Positions 54,901 through 61,823 of a DNA stretch of 64,000 nt are shown in pieces; position 1 is the first letter of the stretch; each line of letters begins with the position of its first letter. A program made the position numbers and the translations under genes. The notes beneath the pieces were generated by a model that was not told the DNA's origin, searched no databases, and saw nothing but the letters and a program-made list of their open reading frames with translations. The stretch covers positions 1 to 64,000 of the forward strand of contig CANIVF010000004.1 in the NCBI GenBank assembly GCA_947470895.1, written 5' to 3'. The stretch is from Bacteroidota bacterium. GTDB lineage: Bacteria > Bacteroidota > Bacteroidia > Cytophagales > Cyclobacteriaceae.

Positions 54901-55110
54901 TCTTTCCAGGTAACCCCACAATCCAAAATCTCAGAAGCGCATCAGGCATTGAGAGCCCGCTTATCAAATCCATCAATACAAGATGTGCAGCGTGTGGAAG
55001 TAGCGGAGCAACTTACCAGAGAGTTTATAAAGCAAGTGGATGCTTTCTTCTTAAAAGATTGGAATGACTATCGCACTCAAGTAGAAGCGGCACGGCTCAG
55101 TTGGTTCTAA
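51976..55110 (+). CDS. Exported Asp-box/VPS10-like beta-propeller protein
   Basis: A 1044-residue secreted or outer-membrane-associated protein. The signal peptide ends near QLTA, leaving Gln. About residues 30-740 carry many BNR/Asp-box turns (ASGGVWKSENGGSAWQSIF, GLFKSLDAGKTWKRVGL, GVYKTTDGGNSWSQI), the sortilin/VPS10-type propeller often labelled glycosyl hydrolase in Bacteroidota. A C-terminal part without repeats (GKYKVVLNYQGMKDSTYVNV, then helices) follows. I see no catalytic residues to name and no T9SS sorting domain at the end. It may bind or process glycans or peptides. A relative lies at 61824. Confidence 0.88.
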   Translation: MRNTSILSVIVFLSLLFIDFQLTAQQLDLKQIRNLKIRSVGPANMSGRITAIDVVQSNTKIMYIGAASGGVWKSENGGSAWQSIFDDNTTINVGSIAIQQSNPSVIWVGTGEGNPRNSINMGLGLFKSLDAGKTWKRVGLENSKAIHRIIVDPSNPNTVYAGEMGDPFTPGNQRGVYKTTDGGNSWSQILFTNNQTGVGDMVMDPFNPNKIFAAMYEHHRTPYSFTSGGPGSGLYLTYDGGKSWKKLGVENGLPAGELGRIGIAIARSNSDRVYAKVEATKNALYRSEDGGLHWTMINDNPRFTNNRPFYFQDIAVDTKDENRLYNIYQPLSVSDDGGKTFDPTPMISADETKGIHADFHSFWIDSHDPTFFIIGGDGGIGITHDKGKSWYFPESIPVGQFYHINVDNDRPYNVYGGLQDNGNWSGPGYVWKRGGIRTLYWQYLVGGDGFYISPDSANSRFGYGTSQNGDLYRYDKLTGYYLSISPPAPDIKTRLRFNWNAGFAQDPSNSKIAYYGSQFLHKTTDKGATWQIVSPDLTTNNINHQKQDYGGLTIDASGAEIYNSILSIAPSTLDNQIVWVGTDDGSVQLTQNGGKIWTNLTLNIKGLPKESWIAQIKASRYHKAEAWVVANNYRQGDFNPYIYRTKDFGKTWDRVVDASKVKGYALTIIQDPIEPKLIFAGTENGLWISIDEGKSWVQMKNGFPSVSTMDLAIQERESALIIGTFGRAIWILDDLISLRKIAGSSTIKDFAVFPTNDAVQVKGIFINPPGNIWTGFNTTFEGENRPFGESSIPFYVKSSALDKEKKVVTGYVFNETNEMIQTITSAKIDSGLNYVSWRLDEKIAKLPGGWDDPDAKGILALPGKYKVVLNYQGMKDSTYVNVIPDPRFDYSNEIEVANHDILKRLDKTTEKLSIALSRVKESNEVVDKILLQLNDVKTHEGGALSKTSYGMKESLKKLNESATGSRPARQVGAWSSFQVTPQSKISEAHQALRARLSNPSIQDVQRVEVAEQLTREFIKQVDAFFLKDWNDYRTQVEAARLSWF

Positions 55111-55456
55111 TAAAAGAGGATATTGACTATTGAAGAAACCACTAAGCAATTTTCGCTCGCCTCTGAAAAGAAGCGTGCTTGACGTGTGGTATTAGAGCGA
55201 GAACCGCTTCCTAGAATCGTTTGGCCTTTAGGAATATCGAGCACATCGAAAAATCACATTGTATTAGTTTGCTAGCAAACTGCAGACTTTACCAAATTAC
55301 GAGTTTAAAGCCGGATATCGCAACCTGCAATTAGACACGGTTATAGAAATTGAAAGGTTAGATATTCATTTTCAAACGCCAACTGAATTTAACCCGATGG
55401 ACGGACAATTCAAGGATTGGGTTTATCATGGTTGAGTGATTGCGACTAATCGCGGA
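55111..55456. other. Intergenic region with a coding-like fragment
   Basis: The gap between the convergent Asp-box protein and saccharopine-dehydrogenase-like genes is 346 bases. It holds one open, protein-like stretch at 55268-55435, listed as a possible remnant. I see no T-tailed hairpin here. Confidence 0.45.
55268..55435 (+). pseudogene. Possible remnant of an unidentified gene
   Basis: After a TAG at 55265 the frame stays open for 55 codons to TGA 55433-55435. The product is strongly protein-like, with YEFKAGYRNLQLDTVIEIER and DIHFQTPTEFNPMDGQFKDW. The only ATG comes near the end, so it has no usable start. I infer the tail of a decayed gene. I do not recognise the family. Confidence 0.35.
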
Positions 55457-56509
55457 TCAGCAATCTTTTCTTTTAGTTTGATCAATCTCCATGATCAGAT
55501 CGGCACCATAGACCATAGCGGGGGTTTGATAACCTGCTTTGAAATTTCCACTCATGATTTTTTCTGCAATGAGCACGGCTGTTTTTGCTGTGAGCGTGTA
55601 ACCACTCACAGTTTCCAAGTTACTTAAACATTCTTTACCGCTGCTATCCCAAACTTTTCCCCACAGAAAACTGCGCCCTGAATTTCTTTTTTCTTCACTG
55701 GGGCCTGCGGGTTTTTGATCAATTTTTTTGAGCATGTAGTTTTTCACCCAACGCATGCGCAGGAACCAATTGAGGTACTTACTCATTTTGGCATTCTTGA
55801 TCATGCCCGGAGTTGCTCCGGTATATACTTCAATGTTTGGAATACCAGTGCTGCGCCATGCCGTAGAAATATCTCCCCAAGGAATATTTAAGGTGGGCGC
55901 CTTGAACGATCCAAAATCAACATCCAACACTTTTTCTCCGAGATTGATTGGTGTGAGCTTACCGTCTTTGCGGACCAAACTTCCATTGCCAAGTCCTTCG
56001 GTCATGGTCTTCGATGTGCCACGGGATAACCCTCCTTTTGACATGGTGAAGGCCAGTTGTAAATGGGTAGCCGATGGTAAACGATTTTTTAAATGGAGCG
56101 CAAGACAATCTGAAGGCACCACATCAAAGCCAGTGCCTGGCATAATCATGATACCTGCATCTTTTCCTTTTTGATCATAGCCGGCCAGCAATTCAAATAC
56201 CTGGTGCTCACCAGTAATATCCGTATAATGTGTTTTTGTTTCGAGGCATGCATCGGCCATGGTTCTGGCTGTGTATTGAAATGGGCCACCGCAGTGAATA
56301 ACTACAGCACCTTTCTTTAAAATATTTTTTAATGCTGTGGTGTCAGCAATGTCAACGACTTCAAACGGGTAGCCAGTTTCTTCACTTTGTTTTTGGAGCG
56401 ATTCTTTCTTGCGACCGGAAAGAATGACGTTCAGATTTTTTGCTTTGCACTCCTGCGCAATGATTTTTCCGGTATAGCCGTAAGATCCGTAAAGAATAAT
56501 GGTTGACAT
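55457..56509 (-). CDS. Saccharopine-dehydrogenase-like NAD(P)-binding protein
   Basis: A 350-residue oxidoreductase of the saccharopine dehydrogenase NADP-binding family (trans-acting enoyl reductase-like). It opens TIILYGSYGYTGKIIAQECK with a GxxGxxG dinucleotide loop, then VILSGRKKESLQKQ, AVVIHCGGPFQYTARTMADA and HYTDITGEHQVFELL, all typical. Later GIMIMPGTGFDVVPSDCLAL is also a family block. Substrate unknown. It starts 6 bp after the previous - strand gene, so it is probably the last gene of the pyrH-frr operon. Confidence 0.88.
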   Translation of the reverse strand: MSTIILYGSYGYTGKIIAQECKAKNLNVILSGRKKESLQKQSEETGYPFEVVDIADTTALKNILKKGAVVIHCGGPFQYTARTMADACLETKTHYTDITGEHQVFELLAGYDQKGKDAGIMIMPGTGFDVVPSDCLALHLKNRLPSATHLQLAFTMSKGGLSRGTSKTMTEGLGNGSLVRKDGKLTPINLGEKVLDVDFGSFKAPTLNIPWGDISTAWRSTGIPNIEVYTGATPGMIKNAKMSKYLNWFLRMRWVKNYMLKKIDQKPAGPSEEKRNSGRSFLWGKVWDSSGKECLSNLETVSGYTLTAKTAVLIAEKIMSGNFKAGYQTPAMVYGADLIMEIDQTKRKDC

Positions 56510-56515
56510 GAGGTG

Positions 56516-56932
56516 TTATTTAATGCGTTCAACCTCTGTGACAAAGTACTTCGTTTCACCGCGCCATGGGAATTTTACTAAGCGCTCTACGTACTTCAAA
56601 CTTACTCGTTCTCCGCTTAGAGAAGCTTCTTCCAGTGTTTTAACAACATCTTCTCTATCGCCAGCAACAGAAAACTCAAAGGATTCTGATACCAGATTAG
56701 GTGACTTATTGGCACCAAACGTCTGGAGGTTCAGTTGACCTTCATACGTTTTAAAAATGAATCCTTTTTTGCTAATCTTTACCACCATGCCCGAGCGAAC
56801 TCCCTCAGAGTAAGATCCCCAATAGGAGAAACTAAACAATGCAATTGCCGCCAAAAGTAGGGTGATAAAAACCCTCTTGATCCACTTCGTGGATGTTGTT
56901 TTTAAATTTTGAAGCCAGTTTGTCTTTTCCAT
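56516..56932 (-). CDS. Conserved membrane-anchored protein, function unknown
   Basis: A 138-residue protein with one N-terminal helix (VFITLLLAAIALFSFSYWG) and a soluble domain with GVRSGMVVKISKKGFIFKTY, GQLNLQTFGANKSPNLV and FPWRGETKYFVTEVERIK. I recall this as a small Bacteroidota protein sometimes mislabelled as 6-phosphogluconate dehydrogenase, but nothing in it resembles that enzyme. The soluble part is likely beta-rich and placed outside the membrane. It is 13 bp after the Lgt-family gene on the same strand. Confidence 0.7.
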   Translation of the reverse strand: MEKTNWLQNLKTTSTKWIKRVFITLLLAAIALFSFSYWGSYSEGVRSGMVVKISKKGFIFKTYEGQLNLQTFGANKSPNLVSESFEFSVAGDREDVVKTLEEASLSGERVSLKYVERLVKFPWRGETKYFVTEVERIK

Positions 56933-56945
56933 AATTTCAACGTGT

Positions 56946-57713
56946 TTACAAATTAGCTTTTCTATTTAATTTAACATAGAAATAAGCAGAAAGGCATATG
57001 ATACAAAGGGATATAAATTGTGAGTTCGAAAGAATGCCATCAATGATAAACCCCCTCTGAATATCGCCCCGGAACAGTTCTAACACTCCGCGACCCAAGG
57101 CATACGCCATTAGGTAAAGCAAAAAAAGTTGACCGTTAAATTTCTTTTTGGATTTGAATAGCCAAAGGGTTGTCATGATCACCAGGATCAAAGTAGCTTC
57201 ATAAAGTTGAGTAGGGTGTAACGATGCGTTCAATGGCTCCGCCTGACATTTGCCATCCGTAAAGATGACACCCAAAAAGCTATCAGTAGGAATTCCATAA
57301 CAGCAGCCGGCCATAAAACAGCCGATGCGACCAAAGCCATGAACAATGCAGGTTACTATGGCCATCACATCCAGCATACCAAGAACGGGCACTTTTATTT
57401 TTTTGAAATACCAGAGCATGATCGGAATAGCCAGCAACAACGATCCGTAAAACACAAAGCCACTTCCCGAAATCAGTTTCTTCGGTTGATGTAAATACAA
57501 CGAAGGATCTTCAAAAATGAGGAATAATTTGCCGCCAATAACTCCGGCCAGCACGAGTATAATAAACAAGTTGTTGCTTTGATCGAAGGTTAAGGAGAAT
57601 TCCTTTTTTCCTTGCTTGTACATGTAGAGGAATCCAAGCAGCGCACCGATAGCAATACAAAATCCATACGAATAGATAGTAAAGGAGCCGGATTCAAACA
57701 GGATAGGATGCAT
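56946..57713 (-). CDS. lgt: Prolipoprotein diacylglyceryl transferase family protein
   Basis: A 255-residue membrane protein with about seven helices of the Lgt fold. Seen are the opening FTIYSYGFCIAIGALLGFLY, IHP-L-E-like contacts, GVIGGKLFLIFEDPSLYL, HGFGRIGCFMAGCCYGIPTD and ASLHPTQLYEATL. The core motif of classical Lgt is GRIGNFINGELYGR; here Asn and Glu are replaced and three Cys appear. This variant is frequent in Bacteroidota. It may be the true enzyme or a paralogue, so the symbol is tentative. It sits downstream of frr. Confidence 0.8.
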   Translation of the reverse strand: MHPILFESGSFTIYSYGFCIAIGALLGFLYMYKQGKKEFSLTFDQSNNLFIILVLAGVIGGKLFLIFEDPSLYLHQPKKLISGSGFVFYGSLLLAIPIMLWYFKKIKVPVLGMLDVMAIVTCIVHGFGRIGCFMAGCCYGIPTDSFLGVIFTDGKCQAEPLNASLHPTQLYEATLILVIMTTLWLFKSKKKFNGQLFLLYLMAYALGRGVLELFRGDIQRGFIIDGILSNSQFISLCIICLSAYFYVKLNRKANL

Positions 57714-57736
57714 ATTAATTGACCGTGGACAATTTT

Positions 57737-57803
57737 ACAATGGACAATATAAAATGGTCGCAACCCAGTAGTCTTTTTGTATTCATTGGCAACTGTCCAT
57801 TGT
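57737..57803. repeat. Intergenic inverted repeat ACAATGGACA / TGTCCATTGT
   Basis: Two perfect 10-bp arms (57737-57746 and 57794-57803) lie 47 bases apart in the frr-lgt gap, with a related GGACAATTTT just upstream. The pattern resembles the GGACAAT-type intergenic repeats seen in many Bacteroidota genomes. Origin unknown. Confidence 0.5.
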
Positions 57804-57806
57804 TAA

Positions 57807-58361
57807 TTATACCGTCATGATCTCTACTTCTTTCTTCTTCAACAGCGTTTCAATTTTGGTGATAGAATCGTTTGTAAGGGTTTGCACGATTTCTTCGGCA
57901 TTCTTAACATCATCTTCCGATACGCCTTTTACTTTCTTCAGTTGTTCGTTGGTTTCTTTGCGGATGCTGCGCACACTTACTTTGCAGTGCTCGCATTCAT
58001 GACTCGCCTGTTTCACCAACTGCTTTCTTCTTTCTTCCGTAAGCATCGGTATATTGATGATCACCTGAAGTCCATCATTTTGAGGAGTGAGGCCTATGTT
58101 GGCCACCATGATGGCTTTTTCAATTTCCTGGATTAATCCTTTTTCCCAGGGCTTGATAAATAATGTTCTTGCATCGGGTGATGTAATGGATGATATTTGA
58201 GATAATGGACTTATCACGCCATAATAAGAAACCTGAATGCTATCGAGCATTGAAGGATTTGCCTTGCCTGCACGGATCTTGGCCAACTCCTGACCTACGT
58301 GCACGATGGCCTTATTCATTTGTTCTTTTGCGTCTTCCAGGTATAATTCAAGTTCCTCCAT
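57807..58361 (-). CDS. frr: Ribosome recycling factor
   Basis: A 184-residue factor that frees ribosomes from mRNA after termination together with EF-G. Family blocks are AIVHVGQELAKIRAGKANPS, IKPWEKGLIQEIEKAIMVAN, IGLTPQNDGLQVIINIPMLT, TEERRKQLVKQASHECEHCK and SIRKETNEQLKKVKGVSEDD. Length is standard. It lies 20 bp downstream of pyrH, the usual bacterial order, on the - strand. Confidence 0.97.
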   Translation of the reverse strand: MEELELYLEDAKEQMNKAIVHVGQELAKIRAGKANPSMLDSIQVSYYGVISPLSQISSITSPDARTLFIKPWEKGLIQEIEKAIMVANIGLTPQNDGLQVIINIPMLTEERRKQLVKQASHECEHCKVSVRSIRKETNEQLKKVKGVSEDDVKNAEEIVQTLTNDSITKIETLLKKKEVEIMTV

Positions 58362-58381
58362 AAGAATGAAATTTATAATGA

Positions 58382-59086
58382 TTAGCTGATTAACGTTCCG
58401 GCATCTTCACCGTGCACCACTTTCAGCAGGTTGCCTTTCTTGTTCATATCAAAAACAATGATTGGCAACTTGTTTTCCTGGCAAAGGGTGAATGCCGTCA
58501 TGTCCATAATGTTGAGTTTCTTCTGGTAAGCTTCCTGAAAACTCAGTTGGTGATAGCGCACTGCATCCGAATGTTTTTCAGGATCTTTATCATATACACC
58601 ATCTACACGAGTTCCTTTCAATACTACACCAGCCTGAATTTCAATGGCACGTAAACTGGCGGTGGAGTCGGTGGTGAAATAAGGATTTCCAATACCGGCA
58701 CCAAAAATTACAATTCTTCCTTTTTCAAGGTGACGAATGGCCCTGCGCCTGATGAAGGGCTCACATACTTGTTCCATTTTTATTCCTGCCATCAATCGCG
58801 TATACATCCCGTGTCTTTCCAACGCACTTTGTAGTGCCATGGCGTTGATTACTGTGGCCAGCATTCCCATGTAATCTCCCTGCACGCGATCAATACCTAA
58901 TGCTTCTGCCTGTCCGCCACGGAAAATATTACCGCCTCCGATCACGATCGCAATTTCCACTCCCTGCTCTTTTATCGTCTTGATTTCGGCCGAGTACTGT
59001 TCGAGCACTGCCGGATCAATATTGCTATTTTTGGAACCCATCAGGGCTTCACCGCTGAGTTTGAGGAGGATGCGTTTATACTTCAT
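58382..59086 (-). CDS. pyrH: UMP kinase
   Basis: A 234-residue enzyme that phosphorylates UMP to UDP. I chose ATG 59086 ([16 protein letters not shown]), the standard PyrH start; a longer frame from 59119 would add eleven residues not seen in the family. Blocks [60 protein letters not shown] and [16 protein letters not shown] cover the ATP and UMP sites. It heads the operon pyrH-frr-lgt and is 99 bp after the threonine dehydrogenase gene. Confidence 0.97.
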   Translation of the reverse strand: MKYKRILLKLSGEALMGSKNSNIDPAVLEQYSAEIKTIKEQGVEIAIVIGGGNIFRGGQAEALGIDRVQGDYMGMLATVINAMALQSALERHGMYTRLMAGIKMEQVCEPFIRRRAIRHLEKGRIVIFGAGIGNPYFTTDSTASLRAIEIQAGVVLKGTRVDGVYDKDPEKHSDAVRYHQLSFQEAYQKKLNIMDMTAFTLCQENKLPIIVFDMNKKGNLLKVVHGEDAGTLIS

Positions 59087-59185
59087 GTGTGGGCTTGGTT
59101 CGCTTTTATAACCCCGCAAATATGGTCATGATTGCGCAATTTTCGAGGGTTAATTTTGATTTTCAGGTCAGAAGGTTCACTCTTT

Positions 59186-60148
59186 TTACCAGCCCAATAA
59201 TTCCGGATATTTCTTTAAATTCATTAAGATATCATTTGTCATCTCCTCCAATCCAAACTGATGTTTCCAACCCCAATCCTGCCGGGCAGCATTATCATCA
59301 ATTGACTTAGGCCATGAATCGGCTATCGGTTGCCTGAAGTCTGGCTTATAAGTAATGGTAAAATCGTGAATATGTTTTTTGATTGTTGATGCTACCTGTG
59401 CCGGACAAAAACTCATCGCACTAATGTTGTAACTGGATCGGATCTTAACGTTCTCAGCCGGTGCTTCCATTAAGTCAATCGTAGCTTTCACTGCGTCATC
59501 CATATACATCATGGGCAGGTAGGTATCTGGTGCTAAAAAGCATTCGAATTTTTTTTCTTTCAATGCCTTGAAATAAATATCCACAGCATAATCGGTTGTG
59601 CCGCCTCCGGGAGGAGTTTTGTAGCCGATCAAACCAGGGTAACGAAGGCTACGCACATCCACACCATATCTTCTGAAATAATATTCGCACCAACGTTCAC
59701 CGGCCAGTTTGGTAATGCCATACACCGTGGTGGGATCCATGATCGTGTCTTGCGGTGTATTTTGTTTGGGAGTTGTTGGCCCAAAGGCTGCGATAGAACT
59801 GGGCCAATACACTTTATGAAGTTTTAATTCGTGAGCAGCCTCCAATACAAAAAGAAGACTTTCCATGTTCAGCTTCCACGCCCACCGTGGATCTTTTTCG
59901 CCTGTGGCGGATAGCAGGGCTGCGAGGTGATAGATTTGAGTTACTTCATGCTTGCGGATGAGTTCGAATAACTTATCGCGCTGCATGACATCAAATTTTT
60001 CGTAAGGCCCTTCTCTCAATATTCCCTTGGCATCTTTTACATCAGAGGCGATCACATTTTCCTGACCGTATATTTTCCAGAGCCCCTGGGTGAGCTCGGA
60101 CCCTAACTGACCGCCAGCGCCTATGAGTAATATCTTCGTTTTGTTCAT
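59186..60148 (-). CDS. L-threonine 3-dehydrogenase, short-chain (SDR) type
   Basis: A 320-residue NAD-dependent extended SDR. It has the dinucleotide loop ILLIGAGGQLGSELTQGLW, YHLAALLSATGEKDPRWAWK, the catalytic WPSSIAAFG and YGITKLAGERW (YxxxK), and RYPGLIGYKTPPGGGTTDYA with LPMMYMDDAVKATIDLM. These match the UDP-galactose-epimerase-like threonine dehydrogenases of Flavobacterium and relatives. Its divergent neighbour kbl uses the product 2-amino-3-ketobutyrate, which strongly supports this role. The two act in threonine breakdown to glycine and acetyl-CoA. Confidence 0.93.
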   Translation of the reverse strand: MNKTKILLIGAGGQLGSELTQGLWKIYGQENVIASDVKDAKGILREGPYEKFDVMQRDKLFELIRKHEVTQIYHLAALLSATGEKDPRWAWKLNMESLLFVLEAAHELKLHKVYWPSSIAAFGPTTPKQNTPQDTIMDPTTVYGITKLAGERWCEYYFRRYGVDVRSLRYPGLIGYKTPPGGGTTDYAVDIYFKALKEKKFECFLAPDTYLPMMYMDDAVKATIDLMEAPAENVKIRSSYNISAMSFCPAQVASTIKKHIHDFTITYKPDFRQPIADSWPKSIDDNAARQDWGWKHQFGLEEMTNDILMNLKKYPELLGW

Positions 60149-60191
60149 TTATTCAATCGGATGCATGGGCGAAGGTAGATAAAATTACCAT

Positions 60192-60212
60192 TTACGAATT
60201 ACGAATTACGAT
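60192..60212. repeat. Three tandem TTACGAA-type heptamers
   Basis: Three copies of TTACGA(A/T) run head to tail in the 78-base gap between the divergent threonine dehydrogenase gene and the ORF at 60227. Such runs are common in Bacteroidota intergenic DNA. The site could also serve as an operator. Confidence 0.5.
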
Positions 60213-60226
60213 TGTAGATTTGCCCG

Positions 60227-60484
60227 ATGAATTTTGAAGAATATCTGGTCAGCAAAAAGATAGATAGTGAGGCTTTTCGTGTCGCGGAACCTGCCCTTTG
60301 GAATGAATGGAATGGATTGTTTGAAGCCATGAGTCCGGCAAGTTTCACAGCTCAGAAACTCTACCTCATCAACCCTTTACGCAGAAAGTATTTATTGATA
60401 GTAACAGAAGTTGCTGCCGCGCCTAAGGTGAGCGCGGCTGCTGCCGCACGACCCGTCATGAAACCCAAACCAAAAATCGACTAA
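60227..60484 (+). CDS. Small conserved-looking protein upstream of kbl
   Basis: An 85-residue soluble protein. The first 65 residues look folded and helical (FEEYLVSKKIDSEAFRVAEP, WNEWNGLFEAMSPASFTAQK, LYLINPLRRKYLL), and the tail is Ala- and Lys/Pro-rich (SAAAAARPVMKPKPKID), as in flexible linkers. I do not know its function. It begins 3 bp before the kbl start in operon terms (stop 60484, kbl ATG 60488), so it is probably co-translated with kbl. Confidence 0.75.
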   Translation: MNFEEYLVSKKIDSEAFRVAEPALWNEWNGLFEAMSPASFTAQKLYLINPLRRKYLLIVTEVAAAPKVSAAAAARPVMKPKPKID

Positions 60485-60487
60485 GCC

Positions 60488-61684
60488 ATGTATAAAAGAC
60501 TTCAACCTGTTTTGCAGAAAGAATTGGATTCCATCCGCGAAGCCGGATTATTTAAGAAAGAAAGGATCATCATTACCCCACAAGGTGCCGACATCAAAAC
60601 GCAGGATGGAAAAGAAGTAGTCAATTTTTGTGCGAACAATTATCTGGGCTTGTCATCGCACCCACGCGTGATTGAAGCCGCCAAACGTGCCATCGATACG
60701 CATGGATTTGGAATGTCGTCCGTTCGGTTCATCTGCGGAACACAAGACATTCATAAAGAGCTTGAAAAAAGGATTTCTGAATTTTTAGGTACTGAGGATA
60801 CTATATTATATGCAGCAGCTTTCGATGCTAACGGAGGCGTATTCGAACCTTTGCTTGGAGAAAAAGATGCCATCATATCAGACGAATTGAATCACGCCTC
60901 GATCATCGATGGAGTTCGTTTGTGCAAAGCCATGCGCTATCGTTACAAACACAACGACATGGAAGACTTGAAAGTGCAACTGGAAGAAGCCAGAAAAGCA
61001 GGAGCATATCAGATCATTGTGGTTACGGATGGAGCATTCTCCATGGATGGCACAATTGCTCAGTTGGATAAGATTTGTAATTTGGCCGATCAGTTCGAAG
61101 CCCTGGTAATGACGGATGAGTGTCACTCATCTGGATTTATTGGTAAGACAGGCCGTGGTGTTCCAGAACATTGTGGTGTGATAGGCCGAGTAGATATTAT
61201 TACGGGCACATTGGGTAAAGCATTGGGTGGTGCTTCCGGAGGTTTCACATCGGGTCGTAAAGAAATTATAGAATTGTTGCGTCAGCGCTCACGGCCTTAT
61301 TTGTTTTCCAACACGTTGGCACCTTCTATTACGGGCGCTTCGATTGAAGTGTTCAATATGCTTTCAGAAACGACCGAGCTGCGTGATAAGTTGGAACAGA
61401 ATACAACATACTTCCGCGATAAAATGACCGCAGCAGGTTTTGACATTAAACCCGGTGTGCATCCTATTGTGCCGATCATGTTATACGAAGCACCACTCGC
61501 TCAAAAATTTGCAGAGCGTTTACTTGAAAAAGGAATTTATGTGATTGGATTCTTCTTTCCGGTAGTTGCCAAAGGCATGGCAAGAATTCGTGTTCAGATT
61601 TCAGCCGCGCACGATCGTCATCATTTGGATAAAGCGATTCTGGCATTTACTGAAGTAGGAAAAGAGCTTGGTGTGTTGAAGTAA
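60488..61684 (+). CDS. kbl: Glycine C-acetyltransferase (2-amino-3-ketobutyrate CoA ligase)
   Basis: A 398-residue PLP enzyme of the alpha-oxoamine synthase family. It cleaves 2-amino-3-ketobutyrate with CoA to glycine and acetyl-CoA. Typical blocks are VVNFCANNYLGLSSHPRVIE, GFGMSSVRFICGTQDIHKEL, TDECHSSGFIGKTGRG and the PLP lysine in IITGTLGKALGGASGGFTSG. The C-terminal FFFPVVAKGMARIRVQISAA is also diagnostic. It is divergent from the L-threonine dehydrogenase gene, so the two form a complete threonine-to-glycine path. Confidence 0.97.
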   Translation: MYKRLQPVLQKELDSIREAGLFKKERIIITPQGADIKTQDGKEVVNFCANNYLGLSSHPRVIEAAKRAIDTHGFGMSSVRFICGTQDIHKELEKRISEFLGTEDTILYAAAFDANGGVFEPLLGEKDAIISDELNHASIIDGVRLCKAMRYRYKHNDMEDLKVQLEEARKAGAYQIIVVTDGAFSMDGTIAQLDKICNLADQFEALVMTDECHSSGFIGKTGRGVPEHCGVIGRVDIITGTLGKALGGASGGFTSGRKEIIELLRQRSRPYLFSNTLAPSITGASIEVFNMLSETTELRDKLEQNTTYFRDKMTAAGFDIKPGVHPIVPIMLYEAPLAQKFAERLLEKGIYVIGFFFPVVAKGMARIRVQISAAHDRHHLDKAILAFTEVGKELGVLK

Positions 61685-61823
61685 TGAAATGGCAACGAGG
61701 TTGTTCGTTGCAACCTTTTAGATTAACCGGATGCCGATCAAACAGAATCCAGCGAAATGGTTTTACTGAAACATTCGGCAGAACAAATATTACCTATCTT
61801 ACAGCTATAATTCTCTTGCATCC

